This document shows positions 55,333 through 63,213 of a DNA stretch of 64,000 bases, piece after piece. Under the pieces are notes generated by a model. It saw nothing but the letters and a program-made list of their open reading frames with translations, ran no database searches and was not told where the DNA came from. The stretch comes from Comamonadaceae bacterium (GTDB taxonomy: Bacteria; Pseudomonadota; Gammaproteobacteria; Burkholderiales; Burkholderiaceae_C), in assembly GCA_947479935.1 (NCBI GenBank), contig CANKBG010000008.1, positions 1 through 64,000 of the forward strand, written 5' to 3'. Position 1 is the stretch's first letter. Each line of letters opens with the position of its first letter. Position numbers and translations under genes: made by a program.

Positions 55333-56628
55333 TTGATCTACAAAAAGATTGCTGTTGTTGGTTCTGGGATCTCGGGCTTGGCCGTGGCACACAGCCTCAA
55401 AGGGCAGGCAGATGTGACCCTGTTTGAAGCGGGCAGCTATTTTGGCGGCCACGCCAACACGGTTGACATCACATTGGCAACCGGAAGCGGCCCAGTGACC
55501 TATGGGGTGGACACGGGCTTTTTGGTATTCAACGAAAGAACCTACCCCAACCTGATTAACTTGTTTGCAGAACTGGGCGTTGAAACAGCGCTGTCAGATA
55601 TGTCGTTTTCAGTCTTGGCGCCCAAAGCTTGGGGGAATGAGTCTTTGGAGTGGAGTGGCAGCAATTTAGACACGGTATTTGCACAACGCAAAAACTTAAT
55701 ACGTCCTCAATTTCTAAAGATGTTGGCAGATGTCTTGCGCTTTAACGCGCTGTGCACACGCCTTGCAGAAAATCAGGCAGAAAAAGAAATGCGTCAGCCT
55801 CTTTCGGCGTTTTTGAAGCAACATAACTTCAGCGAAGCCTTCAAGAATTGGTACTTTTTGCCCATGATGGGGTGTATTTGGAGTTGTCCAACAGATCAAA
55901 TGCTTGAGTTTCCTGTGGCCACCATGATTCGGTTTTGTCACAACCATGGCCTGATTCAAGTGAGCAACCGACCCAGATGGTTCACGGTTCTAGGTGGATC
56001 GAGAAACTATGTTGAAAAAATGCTCAAGGACTTGCCGAACAAGCGTTTAAATACCCCCGTGCAATTGATCGAAAGAGATGCAGACGGCGTAAGGGTCATG
56101 ACGAAAAACCATGCCGAGAGATTTGATGAGGTGGTGCTTTGTACTCACTCAGATCAAGCGCTTCGCATGCTAGGCGCACCCTCAGAAGTGGAAACTCAAC
56201 TGTTGTCAGCCATACGATATCAAGACAACGTGGCGGTGCTTCACACCGATGATTCGGTATTGCCCTCGAGGCGCAAAGCGTGGGCTGCTTGGAACTACGA
56301 AAGAGCAGAAGATGACAACCAAGAAAGCACCAGAGTCTGCTTGCACTATTTACTGAACAAACTGCAGCCTTTGCCCTATGAACAGGCGGTGGTGGTTTCT
56401 TTAAACCCCCTAAAAGCCATTGACAAGGCAAAAGTCATCCAGACCATTGACTATGCGCATCCGGTGTTTGATTTGGCCGCCATGGATGCACAGCAAAAAA
56501 TGCATCAAATTCAAGGCCGCCAACATACGTGGTATGCAGGCGCATGGCTCGGCTACGGCTTCCACGAGGACGGCTTGAAGTCTGGGTTGTCGGTGGCCAG
56601 GGAGTTGCTGCTCAAGGTGAACGCATGA
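55333..56628 (+). CDS. FAD/NAD(P)-dependent oxidoreductase (flavin amine oxidase type)
   Basis: This 431-residue flavoprotein has a dinucleotide fold at the N-terminus (IAVVGSGISGLAVAHSL and VTLFEAGSYFGGHANT) and a substrate domain (GVDTGFLVFNERTYPNL, GCIWSCPTDQMLEFP). It starts with TTG; no ATG is near. In other bacteria this protein is encoded next to DUF1365 and Cfa-like genes and takes part in making modified, for example furan-containing, fatty acids. Its stop overlaps the DUF1365 start by 4 bp (ATGA). The precise reaction is unknown for this organism. Confidence 0.88.
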   Translation: MIYKKIAVVGSGISGLAVAHSLKGQADVTLFEAGSYFGGHANTVDITLATGSGPVTYGVDTGFLVFNERTYPNLINLFAELGVETALSDMSFSVLAPKAWGNESLEWSGSNLDTVFAQRKNLIRPQFLKMLADVLRFNALCTRLAENQAEKEMRQPLSAFLKQHNFSEAFKNWYFLPMMGCIWSCPTDQMLEFPVATMIRFCHNHGLIQVSNRPRWFTVLGGSRNYVEKMLKDLPNKRLNTPVQLIERDADGVRVMTKNHAERFDEVVLCTHSDQALRMLGAPSEVETQLLSAIRYQDNVAVLHTDDSVLPSRRKAWAAWNYERAEDDNQESTRVCLHYLLNKLQPLPYEQAVVVSLNPLKAIDKAKVIQTIDYAHPVFDLAAMDAQQKMHQIQGRQHTWYAGAWLGYGFHEDGLKSGLSVARELLLKVNA

Positions 56629-57464
56629 CCTACTCGGGCGTGCTCATCGGACATGGCCAAGTTCGCCATGTGCGCTTGCGCCCCACCTGTCATGCGTTTA
56701 ACTACCCCGCCTACTTCATGCTGTTGCCCATGCGGCAATTGAACAAACAGAAGACATCGCTGGGTCATAACGCAAACAAAAATGACATCAGTTTGCCCAT
56801 GAATCGATGGGGCCTCTTGTCTTTTTATGATATTGACCATGGCGATGGTCGAGCCGCGGCAAACGGCGGCGCATTGGCTTGGTTAGAGGAACTGCTGGCG
56901 AGTGAAAGCATTCTAGATGCCGACGGCGAAGTGTGGCTGCAAACATTTCCCCGCGTGTTGGGCTATACCTTTAAGCCCGTGAGCTTTTGGTATTGCCACC
57001 GCGCAGACAACTCGCTGGCCGCCATTGTGGCGGAGGTGCACAACACCTTTGGCGAGCGACACTGCTATTTGCTGCCTCAACCGAAATTTGGCCGCACAGA
57101 ATTTGCAAGCAAGGTGTTCCATGTTTCGCCATTTTGTGAAGTCACGGGCGAGTACAGGTTTAGATTCATGCGGACAGTGCTCAAGGGTGTCGAGCGCATG
57201 GTGGCGAGAGTGGACCACGATGATCAGGAAGGACCCCTCATTCAAACCAGCATCAGTGGTCAACTGGTGCCAGCCACGCGCCTAGAAATTTATCGCACGC
57301 TTTGGCAATACCCGTTTTTTACATTTGCCGTCATGTTCCGCATTCATTGGCACGCTTTGTTGTTGTGGCTTAAAAAAGTGCCTTTTTTTAGCAAGCCTCA
57401 ACCGCCCCTTCAACTTGTCTCACGCGGACAAACGCCTTCCGCAGCCACTTCAAAAATTAGTTGA
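56625..57464 (+). CDS. DUF1365 domain-containing protein
   Basis: This 279-residue member of DUF1365 starts at 56625 with AAGGTGA upstream, overlapping the preceding stop. Signatures are VRHVRLRPTCHAFNYPAYFM at the N-terminus, LQTFPRVLGYTFKPVSFWYCH, and a hydrophobic segment near residues 235-255 (YPFFTFAVMFRIHWHALLLW). The family nearly always sits between a flavin oxidoreductase and a Cfa-like methyltransferase and is thought to act in fatty-acid modification at the membrane, but its biochemistry is not settled. The genes on both sides overlap or touch it. Confidence 0.9.
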   Translation: MTYSGVLIGHGQVRHVRLRPTCHAFNYPAYFMLLPMRQLNKQKTSLGHNANKNDISLPMNRWGLLSFYDIDHGDGRAAANGGALAWLEELLASESILDADGEVWLQTFPRVLGYTFKPVSFWYCHRADNSLAAIVAEVHNTFGERHCYLLPQPKFGRTEFASKVFHVSPFCEVTGEYRFRFMRTVLKGVERMVARVDHDDQEGPLIQTSISGQLVPATRLEIYRTLWQYPFFTFAVMFRIHWHALLLWLKKVPFFSKPQPPLQLVSRGQTPSAATSKIS

Positions 57465-57466
57465 TC

Positions 57467-58690
57467 ATGAATAGCACCACCCCTACGAACGCTTCGTTTG
57501 AAATTCAATCTGCACCCATGGCTGTGCGCCGAGTTTTGCAATTGCTTGAGAAAATTGAGCACGGCACCATCACCATGCAGTTTCCAGACCGTAGCAGCAA
57601 AGTTTTTGGGAACGGCGCTTTGCCTCACGCTGCGATGAGTTTGCGCAATTGGCATGTTTTTTCTGCAAGCATGAAATCAGGCGACATTGGTTTTGCAGAG
57701 TCGTACATTGCCGGCGATTGGAGTACGCCTTCCTTGAGTGACCTGCTGCGCGTCATGATTCAAAATAGACGGGCCGTTGAAGATTTGATTTACGGCTCTT
57801 GGTGGGGACAAATGGTGTACCGCGTGCGGCATCTCATGAACCGAAATCACAAGACCAATAGCCGCAAGAACATTCATGCCCACTACGATCTAGGCAATGC
57901 TTTTTATGAGTTGTGGTTAGACGGCACCATGAACTATTCCTCGGCACTGTTTGAAAATGACCACACACAAAGCATGGGCGATGCACAGCGCGCCAAAGTG
58001 AGACGCGCTTTGCGCATGACCGATGTGGGACTGGGTGCGCGTGTTTTAGAAATTGGCTGCGGTTGGGGCGCATTGGCAGAAATGGCCACCCTGGATTTTG
58101 GCGCAAGCGTCACGGGCGTGACGTTGTCTACCGAGCAATTGGCATTTGCCAAAGCCCGCATGAAATGGAATGGAAAATCAGAGAAAACCGACTTGCGCTT
58201 GCAAGATTATCGAGATATCAATGATGGCCCCTACGATGCCATCTGCTCCATTGAAATGATTGAAGCCGTGGGCAAAGAATATTGGCCCACTTATTTCCAA
58301 ACCGTCAGCAAGCTGTTAAAGCCTGGCGGCAAAGCATGCATCCAGAGCATTGTGATTGACGATGCTTTGTTTGAGCGCTATTTGAAGTCAACTGACTTTA
58401 TTCAGCAATATATTTTCCCAGGGGGCTGCTTGCCCAGCCCCTCCGAATTTAGAAAGCAGGCGGGCTTGGCGGGCTTGGAAGTCATTGATGAACTGAACTT
58501 TGGTCCCGATTACGCCGAAACCTTGCGCCGCTGGCGCCACGACTTCATGGCGCAAGAGACCCAAGTTTTGGCGTTGGGCTTTGATGCTAAATTCATTCGC
58601 GTCTGGGAGTTTTATTTGGCATATTGCGAAGCGGCGTTTGATGAAGCCAATACCGATGTGATTCAGTTCACATTGCAAAAAAGCAACTGA
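57467..58690 (+). CDS. Cyclopropane-fatty-acyl-phospholipid synthase family methyltransferase
   Basis: This 407-residue AdoMet-dependent enzyme (409 from the TTG at 57461) methylates or cyclopropanates unsaturated acyl chains in phospholipids. Visible are the N-terminal domain with SGDIGFAESYIAGDW, the AdoMet motif VLEIGCGWGALAEMA, HYDLGNAFYELWLDGTMNYSSALF, the CSIEMIEAVG block and QQYIFPGG. ATG at 57467 is 3 bp after the DUF1365 stop. In the sigmaE-ChrR type cluster the Cfa-like member makes modified fatty acids rather than ordinary cyclopropanes, so I use only the family name. Confidence 0.9.
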   Translation: MNSTTPTNASFEIQSAPMAVRRVLQLLEKIEHGTITMQFPDRSSKVFGNGALPHAAMSLRNWHVFSASMKSGDIGFAESYIAGDWSTPSLSDLLRVMIQNRRAVEDLIYGSWWGQMVYRVRHLMNRNHKTNSRKNIHAHYDLGNAFYELWLDGTMNYSSALFENDHTQSMGDAQRAKVRRALRMTDVGLGARVLEIGCGWGALAEMATLDFGASVTGVTLSTEQLAFAKARMKWNGKSEKTDLRLQDYRDINDGPYDAICSIEMIEAVGKEYWPTYFQTVSKLLKPGGKACIQSIVIDDALFERYLKSTDFIQQYIFPGGCLPSPSEFRKQAGLAGLEVIDELNFGPDYAETLRRWRHDFMAQETQVLALGFDAKFIRVWEFYLAYCEAAFDEANTDVIQFTLQKSN

Positions 58691-58691
58691 C

Positions 58692-59228
58692 ATGAAAAAC
58701 CATTTGCGCAGACGGCATTTGCTTTTGGGCGGCGCTCTGGTCATTTTATTTGCGACTTTCGCGGCGCAAGGCAGCCAGGCGCTTTTGCCTGGCGCGAAGC
58801 CTTCTAGCGTTCAGCGATTGAATATTTGGGGCTTTGACGTCTATGACGTGCGATTGTGGTCGCAAGCGGGATTTAATATTCAACAATACACCGACCATCC
58901 CTTCGTCTTAGAAATTTCCTATCTAAGAAATTTTGAAGGCCCAACGATTGCCAAGAGATCGATTGAAGAAATGCGAAGGGTCGGCCCTTTCTCGGCAAAT
59001 CAAGAGGGCATCTGGCTGAAGGCGATGTCCGACATTTTCCCAAACGTGGGCAAGGGGGATCGGTTGTGGGGCGTATACAAACCCAATGAAGGCGTTGAGT
59101 TTTGGTCGAACCAACGACGAGTGGGCAGCTTGCAAGACCCACATTTTGGAAAATTGTTTTTTGGTATTTGGTTGCACGAGTCAACATCAGCACCCGCGAT
59201 CAGACAAGCCTGGATGAATGGCTTATGA
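58692..59228 (+). CDS. Chalcone isomerase-like protein
   Basis: This 178-residue protein resembles the chalcone-isomerase-like domain (PF16036): an N-terminal signal or anchor (RRHLLLGGALVILFATFAAQG), then LNIWGFDVYDVRLWSQAGF and LEISYLRNFEGPTIAKRS. Such proteins usually bind fatty acids, and family members in bacteria have no proven enzyme activity. It starts 1 bp after the methyltransferase stop and overlaps the MFS start by 4 bp. Its presence inside the lipid-modification operon fits a role as a fatty-acid carrier or accessory protein; this is inference. Confidence 0.82.
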   Translation: MKNHLRRRHLLLGGALVILFATFAAQGSQALLPGAKPSSVQRLNIWGFDVYDVRLWSQAGFNIQQYTDHPFVLEISYLRNFEGPTIAKRSIEEMRRVGPFSANQEGIWLKAMSDIFPNVGKGDRLWGVYKPNEGVEFWSNQRRVGSLQDPHFGKLFFGIWLHESTSAPAIRQAWMNGL

Positions 59229-60523
59229 ACGATCAGCTGCTTGTCAATCATCGAATGAGTTTTTCTTACGGCCTGCTGGCATTGCCCTTGGCTTTTGTGG
59301 CGTTGCCGATGTATGTGAATTTGCCTCACTACTATGCCACTCAATTTGCCATCCCGCTTGCCAGCTTGGGTGCAGTGCTTTTGGCCAGTCGGTTGATTGA
59401 TGCTTTTGTCGACCCATGGATGGGACGTGTGAGCGATGCCTTGTATGGTCAATCTGTCAAGGCAGTCATGTTGGCGGCCAGTGTTTTATGCTTTTTGTTG
59501 ATGATTTCATTTGCGCTGTTATTTTTTCCGCCCGCATTTTCAAGCACCCTTCCTTATGTGCTTTGGGTTGCCGTTTGCGTCACCTTTTGTCATTTGAGCT
59601 ACAGCGGCCTCAGCATCTTGCATCAAGCGTGGGCCACGCGCTTGGGGGGCGGGCCGGTGCAACAAAGCCGCGTTGTGACTTGGCGTGAAGGTGCCGGGCT
59701 GGTGGGCGTTGTCACAGCTTCAGTCCTACCCGCATTGGCGGGTTGGCCGCTCACCACGCTGGTGCTGAGTGTCATGTTGTTGTTAGGACTGCTGGCATGG
59801 TTTGGTGTGTTGCAAAAATCAAGGGCAAAGACAGAACTTGTGAATGCCGCGCCTCTCAAGGCAGAGACGTGGCTGCCGATGCAGCAAGCACTGTTTGTCA
59901 AACTGCTGCTGGTCTTTTTATTGAATGGTATTGCCAGTGCCGTGCCTGCGAGCTTGGTGATGTTTTTTGTAGAAGACCAGATTCGCGCTACTGCTGAAGT
60001 GGCGCCTTGGTTCTTGGGCGTATATTTTTTATCAGGCGCGCTTTCCTTGCCACTGTGGTTGTGGTTGGTACGAACGCAGGGGCTACCAAGGGCTTGGGGT
60101 TATGGCATGGTCTTGGCCGTGGTGAGTTTTGTCTGGGTGAGTTTTTTGGGCGCTGGCGATGAGGTGCCTTTTCTTTGGGTCTGCATTGCGTCAGGCGTGG
60201 CTTTGGGCGCAGACCTGGTGGTGCCTGCAGCCTTGCTTAACCGAGTGATTGATTCGCTGGGTCATCGGGGCCATGCTGAAGGCCTCTATTTGGGCTGGTG
60301 GAACCTGACCAGCAAATTTAATTTGGCGCTGTCTGCAGGTCTCTGTTTACCCCTGCTTTCATTTTGGGGGTATACACCGGGTGTGCAAAGTGAAGAGGGC
60401 CTGAGAGCTTTGTCGCTGGCCTATGGCGTCCTTCCTTGTGTTTTAAAACTTGCCGCTTTGGCGGCATTGTTTGTATTTTGGATTCAACCATCGGCAAGCT
60501 TGCCGGCATCTAGGAGTCAGTGA
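59225..60523 (+). CDS. MFS transporter, glycoside/pentoside-type (GPH-like)
   Basis: This 432-residue 12-helix permease begins at 59225 (MNDQLLVNHRMSFSYGLLAL), overlapping the preceding stop by 4 bp; the ORF extension upstream is rejected. The loop VDPWMGRVSDALYGQSVKAV is the MFS loop 2-3 signature in the MelB/GPH style. Homologues occur in sigmaE-ChrR type clusters, where they may move lipid precursors. The cargo is not known. Confidence 0.85.
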   Translation: MNDQLLVNHRMSFSYGLLALPLAFVALPMYVNLPHYYATQFAIPLASLGAVLLASRLIDAFVDPWMGRVSDALYGQSVKAVMLAASVLCFLLMISFALLFFPPAFSSTLPYVLWVAVCVTFCHLSYSGLSILHQAWATRLGGGPVQQSRVVTWREGAGLVGVVTASVLPALAGWPLTTLVLSVMLLLGLLAWFGVLQKSRAKTELVNAAPLKAETWLPMQQALFVKLLLVFLLNGIASAVPASLVMFFVEDQIRATAEVAPWFLGVYFLSGALSLPLWLWLVRTQGLPRAWGYGMVLAVVSFVWVSFLGAGDEVPFLWVCIASGVALGADLVVPAALLNRVIDSLGHRGHAEGLYLGWWNLTSKFNLALSAGLCLPLLSFWGYTPGVQSEEGLRALSLAYGVLPCVLKLAALAALFVFWIQPSASLPASRSQ

Positions 60524-61137
60524 TGAACCGACGTTTATGGTTGCAAAATGCAGCCCACAGAATGAGTGCCCCGCTTTGGTTGCGAGCCGGTGCCGTGGCG
60601 GGCGCCACTGGCAGTGTGCTTGCGCTCTCAGGTTGTGCAGGGCCGCAAGTGACGGATCATGCGCAACAGATGCCGCCGTTAGATCTGCGAACTTATTTCA
60701 ACGGCATGGTGGACGCGTGGGGCGTTTTTACCGATCGGAGTGGCCGCGTTGTGAAAAGGTTCACCGTGGTCATGGATTGCAAATGGCAAGGCGATGAGGG
60801 GGTACTCGATGAAGCCTTCACGTACTCGGACGGCACGCTACAACGCCGAATATGGCGACTTAAGGCCTTGGCTCAAGGCCGCTATGAAGGCCGCGCGGAC
60901 GATGTGGTGGGCATGGCCGCGGGTCAAACCAGTGGCAATGCGTTTCGCTGGCAATACACCTTGGCATTGCCAGTGGACGGCTCGGTATGGCACGTGCAGT
61001 TTGACGATTGGATGTATTTGATGGACGACCGTGTGATGCTGAACAAAGCCGTCATGAGCAAACTGGGTGTGACCTTGGGTGAGGTGACTTTGTCATTTAC
61101 GCGTCGAACGCCCCTCTCTGGAGGCGCTTCGTCATGA
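60523..61137 (+). CDS. DUF3833 family lipoprotein
   Basis: This 204-residue protein has an N-terminal signal with Arg pair (NRRLW) and a lipobox ending LALSGC at cysteine 38. The mature domain contains FNGMVDAWGVFTDRSGRVVKRF, VLDEAFTYSDGTLQRRIWRL and WHVQFDDWMYLMDDRVMLNKA. DUF3833 members are regular parts of the singlet-oxygen and lipid clusters. TAGGAG is 7 bases before the ATG at 60523, which shares its first base with the MFS stop. No reaction is known. Confidence 0.85.
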   Translation: MNRRLWLQNAAHRMSAPLWLRAGAVAGATGSVLALSGCAGPQVTDHAQQMPPLDLRTYFNGMVDAWGVFTDRSGRVVKRFTVVMDCKWQGDEGVLDEAFTYSDGTLQRRIWRLKALAQGRYEGRADDVVGMAAGQTSGNAFRWQYTLALPVDGSVWHVQFDDWMYLMDDRVMLNKAVMSKLGVTLGEVTLSFTRRTPLSGGASS

Positions 61138-62009
61138 GCTTGCAGGCCATCAAAGCGGCGCAACCTGAAACGGCCGTCACACCCGCACGGTCGATACTGG
61201 CAATACCCGTCAAACGTCGGTGGGGCGAGCCTCTGAATTTACCGATTCGCAATTGGCAGGGTAAGCGGGTCTGGCTTGTGGGTGCCTCCAGCGGAATTGG
61301 CTTGGCTTGCGCCAAGGCTTTGCAGGCTGACGGTGCGGTGGTGATTGTGTCTGCGCGTGACCTCGGTGCACTTTCAGAATGGTCTGAGAATTGCAAACAT
61401 CAAGGACGCCCCGTTGAGCTTAAGGCGTTGGATGTGACTGACGAGTTGCAAGTTAAAAGCGTTGCAACACAAATTGCGGCGGCAGGCGCATTGGACCTTC
61501 TGCTTTACTGCGCCGGCCACTACCGAGCACAACGCGGCACGGACTTTGATTTGAAAGACATGCTGCGCCATCAAGATGTCAATTACAACGGCTTGTTGCG
61601 TGTGCTCAATGCGGCATTGCCTTTGTTTTTGCAACAAGGTTTTGGACACATCAGCTTGGTCAGCAGTGTGGCGGGTTGGCGCGGGCTGCCCAATGGTTTG
61701 GCCTATGGCCCCACCAAGGCAGCCGTCACGCATTTGGCGGAAACCTTGTACATGGATCTGCAAGACAGGGGCATCGGCGTGAGCGTGATCAATCCTGGTT
61801 TTGTGGCCACCCCACTGACGGCGCAAAATAATTTTCAAATGCCAGCCTTGATCTCTCCCGAAACCGCTGCCAATGCCATGTTGGCGGGCTGGGCCGAGGG
61901 CTTGTTTGACATTCACTTTCCCAAGCGGTTTACGCTGTGGTTGAAGTTGCTTCGCCTTCTCCCCTATCGAATTTATTTCGCATTGGTGCGAAAATTTACT
62001 GGACTTTGA
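61134..62009 (+). CDS. SDR family NAD(P)-dependent oxidoreductase
   Basis: This short-chain dehydrogenase has 291 residues with a 40-residue leader. The cofactor motif is VWLVGASSGIGLACAKAL, the Asn-Ala-Gly-like motif is LLLYCAGHY, and the catalytic Ser and Tyr-x3-Lys are in SLVSSVAGWRG and LAYGPTKAAV. GGAGG precedes its ATG, which overlaps the DUF3833 stop by 4 bp. The substrate is likely a fatty-acid derivative, given the neighbours. Confidence 0.92.
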   Translation: MSLQAIKAAQPETAVTPARSILAIPVKRRWGEPLNLPIRNWQGKRVWLVGASSGIGLACAKALQADGAVVIVSARDLGALSEWSENCKHQGRPVELKALDVTDELQVKSVATQIAAAGALDLLLYCAGHYRAQRGTDFDLKDMLRHQDVNYNGLLRVLNAALPLFLQQGFGHISLVSSVAGWRGLPNGLAYGPTKAAVTHLAETLYMDLQDRGIGVSVINPGFVATPLTAQNNFQMPALISPETAANAMLAGWAEGLFDIHFPKRFTLWLKLLRLLPYRIYFALVRKFTGL

Positions 62010-62011
62010 TC

Positions 62012-62446
62012 ATGAGCCAGCGACAGCAATTTGCACAAATTGCCACCTACTTTGAAACGCTGACGCCTCAAAGCGTGGACCATTTGAAAACCTTTTACAG
62101 CCCGACGGCACGCTTCAAGGACCCCTTTAACGAGGTAGAAGGTATTGCTGACATCGAGCGCATTTTTAAGCACATGTATGTGGCGCTCGACAACCCCCGT
62201 TTTGTCATCACCGAACAAGTGGTTGATGGCCGTCAAGCATTTTTAACTTGGGAATTTAGATTCAGATTCAAACGCTTTGAGACGCGCACAGAGCAAGTGG
62301 TGTTGGGCACCAGTCACTTGGTTTTGAATGAACACAATCTCATTGACCTGCACCGAGATTATTGGGATGCAGCAGAGGAGCTTTATGAAAAGCTGCCTTG
62401 GGTGGGCAGTTTGATGCGTTGGCTGAAAAAGCGGGCGAACGCTTAA
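62012..62446 (+). CDS. NTF2-like (SnoaL-type) protein
   Basis: This 144-residue protein has the cone-shaped NTF2-like fold (YFETLTPQSVDHLKTFYSPTARFKDPFNEVEGIADIERIF, LHRDYWDAAEELYEKLPWVG). It starts 2 bp after the SDR stop at 62012; the longer ORF extending upstream lies in the SDR gene. The family includes enzymes and binding proteins. Its cognates are in the same lipid cluster in other genera. It is the last gene of the operon and converges with the GST gene. Confidence 0.85.
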   Translation: MSQRQQFAQIATYFETLTPQSVDHLKTFYSPTARFKDPFNEVEGIADIERIFKHMYVALDNPRFVITEQVVDGRQAFLTWEFRFRFKRFETRTEQVVLGTSHLVLNEHNLIDLHRDYWDAAEELYEKLPWVGSLMRWLKKRANA

Positions 62447-62490
62447 TAAGGGACAAGCCTCAAGCGACCCGTTCTTTGGCGGAGACCGGT

Positions 62491-63105
62491 TTATTTGGGC
62501 TGACTGTCAATGAAGCTAGGGCGCTGCATGAGCTTCTCGTAGAGTTTTTCGAGGTTGGGATAACTAGCGCGCCAATGGATGTTTTGGAAGCGGAAATCCA
62601 AATAACCGACCGCGCAACCGACGGCAATGTCTGACAGGCTCATTTGACCGCCGGAGCAAAAAGGCTTGTCCGCTAGACCTTGCGACATGGCGCGCAGGGA
62701 TTCAGAAATTTTGTGTAATTGGCGGTCAATCCAAGCTGGGCTGCGTTGCTCTGGGGTGCGGTGCGCCCAATTGGCTTCCATCCGCGCCAAGATGGCGGCA
62801 TCTAACAAGCCATCTGCCAGGGCCTCCCAGGTTTTGACTTCAGCGCGTTCACGGCCATTGGCGGGAATGAGTTTCCCCACGGGGGACAAAGTGTCCAAAT
62901 ACTCCACAATGACGCGCGAGTCAAAAACGGCCTCGCCGCCTTCTAGGACCAAACACGGCACCTTTCCCAGCGGATTGGACGCATAAATGGTTGTGTTGGC
63001 AGACCAAACATCTTCGGCCACCATGCGGTAGTCCAACTTTTTCTCTGCCATCACGATGCAAACTTTGCGGACATAAGGGCTGGTAGGTGAACCGATCAAT
63101 TTCAT
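62491..63105 (-). CDS. Glutathione S-transferase family protein
   Basis: This 204-residue GST has an N-terminal thioredoxin-like domain (LIGSPTSPYVRKVCIVMAE, NPLGKVPCLVLEGGEAVFDS, residues 1-75) with a serine at the usual active-site position. The helical C-terminal domain contains GLADKPFCSGGQMSLSDIAVG. The family conjugates glutathione or acts as a stringent-starvation-like regulator. Here it stands alone and divergent from purB. Substrate unknown. Confidence 0.9.
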   Translation of the reverse strand: MKLIGSPTSPYVRKVCIVMAEKKLDYRMVAEDVWSANTTIYASNPLGKVPCLVLEGGEAVFDSRVIVEYLDTLSPVGKLIPANGRERAEVKTWEALADGLLDAAILARMEANWAHRTPEQRSPAWIDRQLHKISESLRAMSQGLADKPFCSGGQMSLSDIAVGCAVGYLDFRFQNIHWRASYPNLEKLYEKLMQRPSFIDSQPK

Positions 63106-63213
63106 GGGTAGTGTCTTGTCTAAAAAGAGTCAAAAAGCGGGTCTGTGAGAGGTTGATTCTAGAGGAATTGAAAACGCTGTTCTCTGTCAGGGTCAGAACT
63201 TACAATAAGGGTA

